From assembly GCF_001999945.1 (NCBI RefSeq), contig NZ_CP019650.1:2294001-2358000 (forward strand): a stretch of 64,000 nucleotides of DNA. Direction: 5' to 3'. The notes beneath the pieces are model-generated. The model was not told the origin of the DNA and searched no databases. It worked only from the letters and a program-made list of their open reading frames with translations. Of this stretch, positions 60,859-64,000 are shown piece by piece (position 1 is the first letter of the stretch; each line of letters starts with the position of its first letter). A program made the translations under genes and the position numbers. The DNA is from Microbulbifer agarilyticus (GTDB lineage Bacteria; Pseudomonadota; Gammaproteobacteria; Pseudomonadales; Cellvibrionaceae).

Positions 60859-62283
60859 ATGAAAGTAAGTGAGGGTCAGGCAAAATTGCAGTTTACCCTG
60901 CAGAAGATCGCCATCGCCTGGAGCTTTTGCATGGTGGTGACGAGCTTCAACCGCATCGCCATTATTGAAATGGGCTTGCCGGCTGCAATCATCTCTCTGC
61001 TCATCGGGGTTTACACGCTGTTCGGCCCCATCCAGCCAATTATCGGCCGTATGTGTGAGCGCTGGCCGATCTTCGGCTATCGCCGTACCCCATACATGCT
61101 ACTGGGTACCCTGCTCGGCAGCTTTGCCTTCCCGCTGATGCCCGGCGTACTTGTCGATATGCAGGCGGGCAGCTCTCTGGCGTATTTCTACTGCCTGTTA
61201 CTGTTCTGTGCCTTTGGTATCTGTATTGCCATGCAGGCAAATGTGTTCCTCGACCTGCTCAACGACGTTACCACCAAGGAAAGTCGCTCTCGCGTGGTCA
61301 CCCTCACCTGGACCGTACAGGCGCTGGCCATGGCGGGATGGGCGTGGGTGTTTGGTGCACTGATGCCGGTATACAGCCTGGAGGCCATGCAGGATCTCTA
61401 TAACCTGACCCCGATCGTGATGATCAGCATTACGATTCTTGGCCTGATAAAACTGGAAACCCGGCTGACGCCGGAACAGCTTCAGGAAATTAAGACCAAC
61501 CCGCCAAAGCCGGTAAAACTGCTTGAGCCGATGAAGGAATCCATGGCGGTACTCGCCTACAACCGCCAGGCACTGCTCTTCTTTGTCTTTATTATCTTTT
61601 CCCTGCTCTCGGTATTCCTGCAAGACATGTTGCAGGAACTGTGGGCGGCGGACCTGTTCGGTCTTGCTGCGGGTGAGTCCACAATCTATCAGCGCTTCTA
61701 CAACGGTATTCAGACTGTCGGCATGGCGGCTTGCGGTATCTTTGTCGGCGTAACGGCGAAAAAGCGCTTACAGGCAAAAAAAGCGGCTGGTCTTTCCGTC
61801 GAAAATGAAAAAACCCTGCCACTAGATTTCGGCAAGAAACTGATGCTGATTGGCGCATCACTTTCCATTATCGGATTCGGTCTGTTGGCCTGGGCAGCCT
61901 GGCTCCAGAACCTGACCCTGTTCAACGTGTTTTACTGCTACAGCGCCTTCGCACTGGGACTACTGGTATTCCCCTCCATTAGTTTTATGGCTGACATGAC
62001 CGTCGAGGGCCAGGAAAGCCGCTACCTCGGATTGTGGAGCCTCGGGCAGGTAATTGGTTTGTTCCTTTCCTTTACCGTCAGTGGCTGCCTGTATTCCCTG
62101 CTGGTAGAAAGCCAAGTACTTACCGCCAATATTGCTTTCGCACTCATCTTTGTCCTGCAGGCATTGATGGTCGTCTTCAGCTATCTGGTTGTACGCAATG
62201 TCACCATCGAAGGCCTCAACGAAGCAGCAGAACAAGAACCTGATGCTCCGATTACAGCCGACTTACAACCAACTACCAAATAA
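60859..62283 (+). CDS. PucC-like MFS transporter, second copy
   Basis: A 474-residue 12-helix protein of the same branch as its neighbour: SFNRIAIIEMGLPAAIISLLIG and the GRMCERWPIFGYRRTPYMLLG loop, in which the acidic Asp of the first copy is replaced by Cys-Glu. The C-terminal half has EGQESRYLGLWSLGQVIGLF, matching the first copy's GAYIGLWGLAIAF. The two are clearly diverged, so the pair probably works as a heterodimer or has two substrates. AAAGGTG precedes the ATG. It is followed by the Trm112-like gene after 37 bases. Confidence 0.8.
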   Translation: MKVSEGQAKLQFTLQKIAIAWSFCMVVTSFNRIAIIEMGLPAAIISLLIGVYTLFGPIQPIIGRMCERWPIFGYRRTPYMLLGTLLGSFAFPLMPGVLVDMQAGSSLAYFYCLLLFCAFGICIAMQANVFLDLLNDVTTKESRSRVVTLTWTVQALAMAGWAWVFGALMPVYSLEAMQDLYNLTPIVMISITILGLIKLETRLTPEQLQEIKTNPPKPVKLLEPMKESMAVLAYNRQALLFFVFIIFSLLSVFLQDMLQELWAADLFGLAAGESTIYQRFYNGIQTVGMAACGIFVGVTAKKRLQAKKAAGLSVENEKTLPLDFGKKLMLIGASLSIIGFGLLAWAAWLQNLTLFNVFYCYSAFALGLLVFPSISFMADMTVEGQESRYLGLWSLGQVIGLFLSFTVSGCLYSLLVESQVLTANIAFALIFVLQALMVVFSYLVVRNVTIEGLNEAAEQEPDAPITADLQPTTK

Positions 62284-62320
62284 CACCGAATAAGTAATAC
62301 CCAAAAACGGGAGAGACATA

Positions 62321-62560
62321 ATGAACATTCAAGATTACCTGGACATTCTCCGCTGCCCTCACTGTACCGCTGAAAACAAGGGCCTCCTGTCTGAAGTGAA
62401 AAGTGATTGGCTGGGCTGCAGCGACTGTGGCCGCCAGTATCCGATGGTTGAAGGTATCCCAGTGATGCTTCCTGAAGAAGGCGACAAGTGGCAAGGCGTT
62501 GCGGCAAGCGAGCTCCCCACCATCTCGGAGCACGATCGCTTCGTTAACAGCACTGACTGA
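62321..62560 (+). CDS. Trm112-like zinc-ribbon protein
   Basis: A 79-residue protein with C-P-H-C at 12-15 and C-S-D-C-G-R-Q-Y-P at 33-41, then VEGIPVMLPEE: the short Trm112/YcaR fold with a four-cysteine zinc site. Trm112 proteins bind and activate methyltransferases; YcaR-type proteins are free-standing. A strong GGGAGAG precedes the start. Its position between a transporter and a MetE-like gene, in an operon that begins with a methyltransferase, suggests that it is the activating partner of that methyltransferase or a carrier for the MetE-like enzyme. Confidence 0.82.
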   Translation: MNIQDYLDILRCPHCTAENKGLLSEVKSDWLGCSDCGRQYPMVEGIPVMLPEEGDKWQGVAASELPTISEHDRFVNSTD

Positions 62561-62650
62561 AATTCTGGCACCAAGGTGATGGAGTAGATCTACCACGATC
62601 GCTCCATTTACCGTTAAGACCGCGTAAGAAATAACAACGAATAAACAAAA

Positions 62651-62672
62651 ACGTGACCGACAACAGTCACGT
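62651..62672 (+). other. stem-loop before the MetE-like gene
   Basis: Arms ACGTGAC and GTCACGT with an eight-base loop, 20 bases before the MetE-like start and within the 131-base gap after the Trm112-like gene. Possible regulatory or processing element. Confidence 0.4.
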
Positions 62673-62691
62673 CCGGTTGAGGTATTGAGAT

Positions 62692-63804
62692 ATGTGGAAA
62701 ACAGACCTGTTTCCAACGCAGCTCGTGGGCAGCTATGTAAAACCCCGCTGGCTCGCAGACCATAACAAGGTTTACCAGAAAGAAGGCACCTGGTGGAACG
62801 TAGAACAAGATCTACTTCCTGAAGCCATCGATGATGCTGTGCGTCTTGCCGTCTACGATCAGAACATGGCCGGCATGACATTCGCCACCGACGGTGAAGT
62901 ACGCCGACAAACCTTTAGCGGCCACTTCTACGACCTGAAAGGTATCGACCAGGAAAACCCGGAAGAATTCACCAACTTCCACAACGATATTACCGAATAT
63001 CTGAAAATGAAGCAGAAGGCCACCAATGTCGGTGCCGATCTGAAAAAAGAAGAAGCACCCAAGCAGACCCACAAGGTTTTGTTCCCCGCAGTACGGGAGA
63101 AAATCCAGTGGCCTGGGCCAATGGTTGTCAGCGACATTCCATTCCTGAAGCGCTATGCCGCAAACCGCAGCAAAATCACCGTGATTGGTCCTGTTACCCT
63201 CTCCTACCGACTGGTGGATGCAGGCGTGTACCCAGACCAGGCGGCTTTGTGCTTTGCGATTGCCGATGCGCTGAATCAGGAACTGAAGGCACTGGCTGCG
63301 GCCGGTGTGGATCTGATCCAGATCGACGAGCCGGAAGTGCACTTCCGCTACAGCCAGTGCCAGGACTTTGCCGTTGAAGCCATCAACCGCATGGTTCGCG
63401 GCGTAGACTGCCTCACCTCTGTGCACGTTTGCTACGGCTACTCGAAAAATATTGCGCTGAAAGAACCCAGCCCTATTTATCCGAAAGCGGTGTCACTGGT
63501 TGCCGAGTCCGACATTGATGCCATTCATACTGAATATGCACAACCCGGACACACGCCAGACTTCCTGCAGTCCGTTGGTAACAAGCTGGTTGCCATCGGT
63601 GTTCTCAATCTGGACCCACAGGGCCAGGTGGAGGAAGTGGAATCCATCCGCAAGATGATCATTGATGCGATGGAAGTCATCCCGAAAGAGCGCATCAGCC
63701 TGGCACCGGATTGCGGTATGTGGTTCCTCGAGCGCGACTTTGCCTTCCGCAAAATCCAATCCATGTGTCTTGCTGCAAGCTCCCTCCGAAACCAGTTTGG
63801 TTGA
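62692..63804 (+). CDS. MetE-like zinc methyltransferase (cobalamin-independent methionine synthase C-domain family)
   Basis: A 370-residue single-domain protein corresponding to the catalytic C-terminal half of MetE. Zinc ligands of the family are in place: His245 and Cys247 (SVHVCYGY), a glutamate (HTEYA, Glu281) and Cys341 (LAPDCGMWFLERDFAFRK). The IQIDEPEVHF substrate block (Asp212-Glu213) is present. MetE itself needs a duplicated N-terminal domain for folate; short homologues such as core-MetE/MesD-type proteins and epoxyalkane:coenzyme M transferase use other methyl donors or thiols. The substrate is therefore unknown. It is in the operon with a methyltransferase and PucC-like transporters, with a further gene starting 13 bases on. 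Confidence 0.88.
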   Translation: MWKTDLFPTQLVGSYVKPRWLADHNKVYQKEGTWWNVEQDLLPEAIDDAVRLAVYDQNMAGMTFATDGEVRRQTFSGHFYDLKGIDQENPEEFTNFHNDITEYLKMKQKATNVGADLKKEEAPKQTHKVLFPAVREKIQWPGPMVVSDIPFLKRYAANRSKITVIGPVTLSYRLVDAGVYPDQAALCFAIADALNQELKALAAAGVDLIQIDEPEVHFRYSQCQDFAVEAINRMVRGVDCLTSVHVCYGYSKNIALKEPSPIYPKAVSLVAESDIDAIHTEYAQPGHTPDFLQSVGNKLVAIGVLNLDPQGQVEEVESIRKMIIDAMEVIPKERISLAPDCGMWFLERDFAFRKIQSMCLAASSLRNQFG

Positions 63805-63817
63805 TATTGGAGGACTT

Positions 63818-64000
63818 GTGGGAACCCGAAAAACCCTTGAGGAGCTGGTTCGGCAACTGCAGCTGCAACTGAACCCCGCTGTGTCAGTGGACCCGGAGAA
63901 CGTAAAGAGCATCCGGGTTCACTGCTACAGAGATGCGGCTGATCCTGCAGTATTAGACAACCTAAATAATTGCTTTCAACAGCAACTCCCTATTCCTCAG
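63818..64000 (+). CDS. unidentified gene, 5' end only
   Basis: An open frame of 61 codons runs from a GTG to the window edge, with GGAGG four bases before it and 13 bases after the MetE-like stop, so it belongs to the same operon. The product starts VGTRKTLEELVRQLQLQLN and has VKSIRVHCYRDAADPAVLDNLNN split around an I-x-V-x-x-Y-x-x-D-A-A-D run. That segment vaguely recalls the RidA/YjgF fold, but too little is present to name it. Confidence 0.6.
   Translation, partial: MGTRKTLEELVRQLQLQLNPAVSVDPENVKSIRVHCYRDAADPAVLDNLNNCFQQQLPIPQ

Noticed and set aside
59452..62283. Part of a photosynthesis gene cluster because of the PucC-like proteins
   Set aside because: No puf, puh, bch, crt or light-harvesting genes are present; neighbours are methyltransferase, Trm112-like and MetE-like genes.
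63818..64000. RidA/YjgF assignment for the last gene
   Set aside because: Only 61 residues are visible and the resemblance rests on one short segment.

Overview
The window reads as a chromosomal segment of a free-living, aerobic, probably marine gammaproteobacterium. Genes are dense, GC is moderately high, and there is a LexA-controlled yebG, a gcvTHP glycine cleavage operon, an AruHI arginine branch, many exported lipoproteins and TonB-dependent uptake. The gene mix resembles Cellvibrionales such as Microbulbifer, but that placement is inference from content only. I saw no rRNA, tRNA, CRISPR array, prophage or insertion sequence.

Layout. 1-4.7 kb: the end of a ChrR-like cupin, a fused indolepyruvate:ferredoxin oxidoreductase and a divergent Lrp/AsnC regulator. 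4.7-12.3 kb: an M3 peptidase lipoprotein, then a minus-strand row running MarR, aromatic aminotransferase, class II DAHP synthase and a GST, with maleylacetoacetate isomerase divergent. 12.3-16.6 kb: an ECF sigma factor unit (DUF6249-type membrane protein, sigma factor, small membrane protein, prolyl 4-hydroxylase-like oxygenase), a DUF924 protein and yebG. 16.6-28.1 kb: housekeeping and periplasmic genes, including MAPEG, two translationally coupled amidohydrolases, a PAS hybrid histidine kinase, YchJ, TruC, an M14 peptidase, an alpha/beta hydrolase, an isoaspartyl peptidase and an epimerase-like protein.

28.2-38.9 kb looks accessory. It holds a protein resembling red chlorophyll catabolite reductase (bilin reductase superfamily), a large secreted animal-type haem peroxidase, a TetR regulator, an NAD(P)-binding reductase, a TonB receptor, a DUF1838 protein and an MFS transporter. 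Two palindromes of the form TGACTT-N2-AAGTCA lie between the peroxidase and TetR genes. A degenerate copy of the same two-site arrangement lies between the TonB and DUF1838 genes. This suggests one TetR-controlled regulon for uptake and oxidation of an unknown substrate.

39-57.8 kb: a DHA2-type MFS, a SOUL haem-binding protein, LtrA, a second M3 peptidase lipoprotein, an NTF2-like protein, the sdaA-gcvT-gcvH-gcvP operon with a divergent LysR gene, NhaC, AruH-AruI, a DUF4442 protein and an ElaA-type acetyltransferase.

58.4-64 kb holds the best candidate for an undescribed system. It is a compact plus-strand operon: a SAM-dependent methyltransferase, two different PucC-like (chlorophyll/light-harvesting family) MFS proteins, an 80-residue Trm112-like zinc protein, a short MetE-like zinc methyltransferase and a further gene cut by the window edge. 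Upstream are an FNR/CRP-type palindrome and a perfect 10-bp-arm palindrome over the probable -10. No photosynthesis genes are present. The combination points to synthesis or modification and membrane handling of a methylated, possibly thiol- or tetrapyrrole-related small molecule, which is inference.
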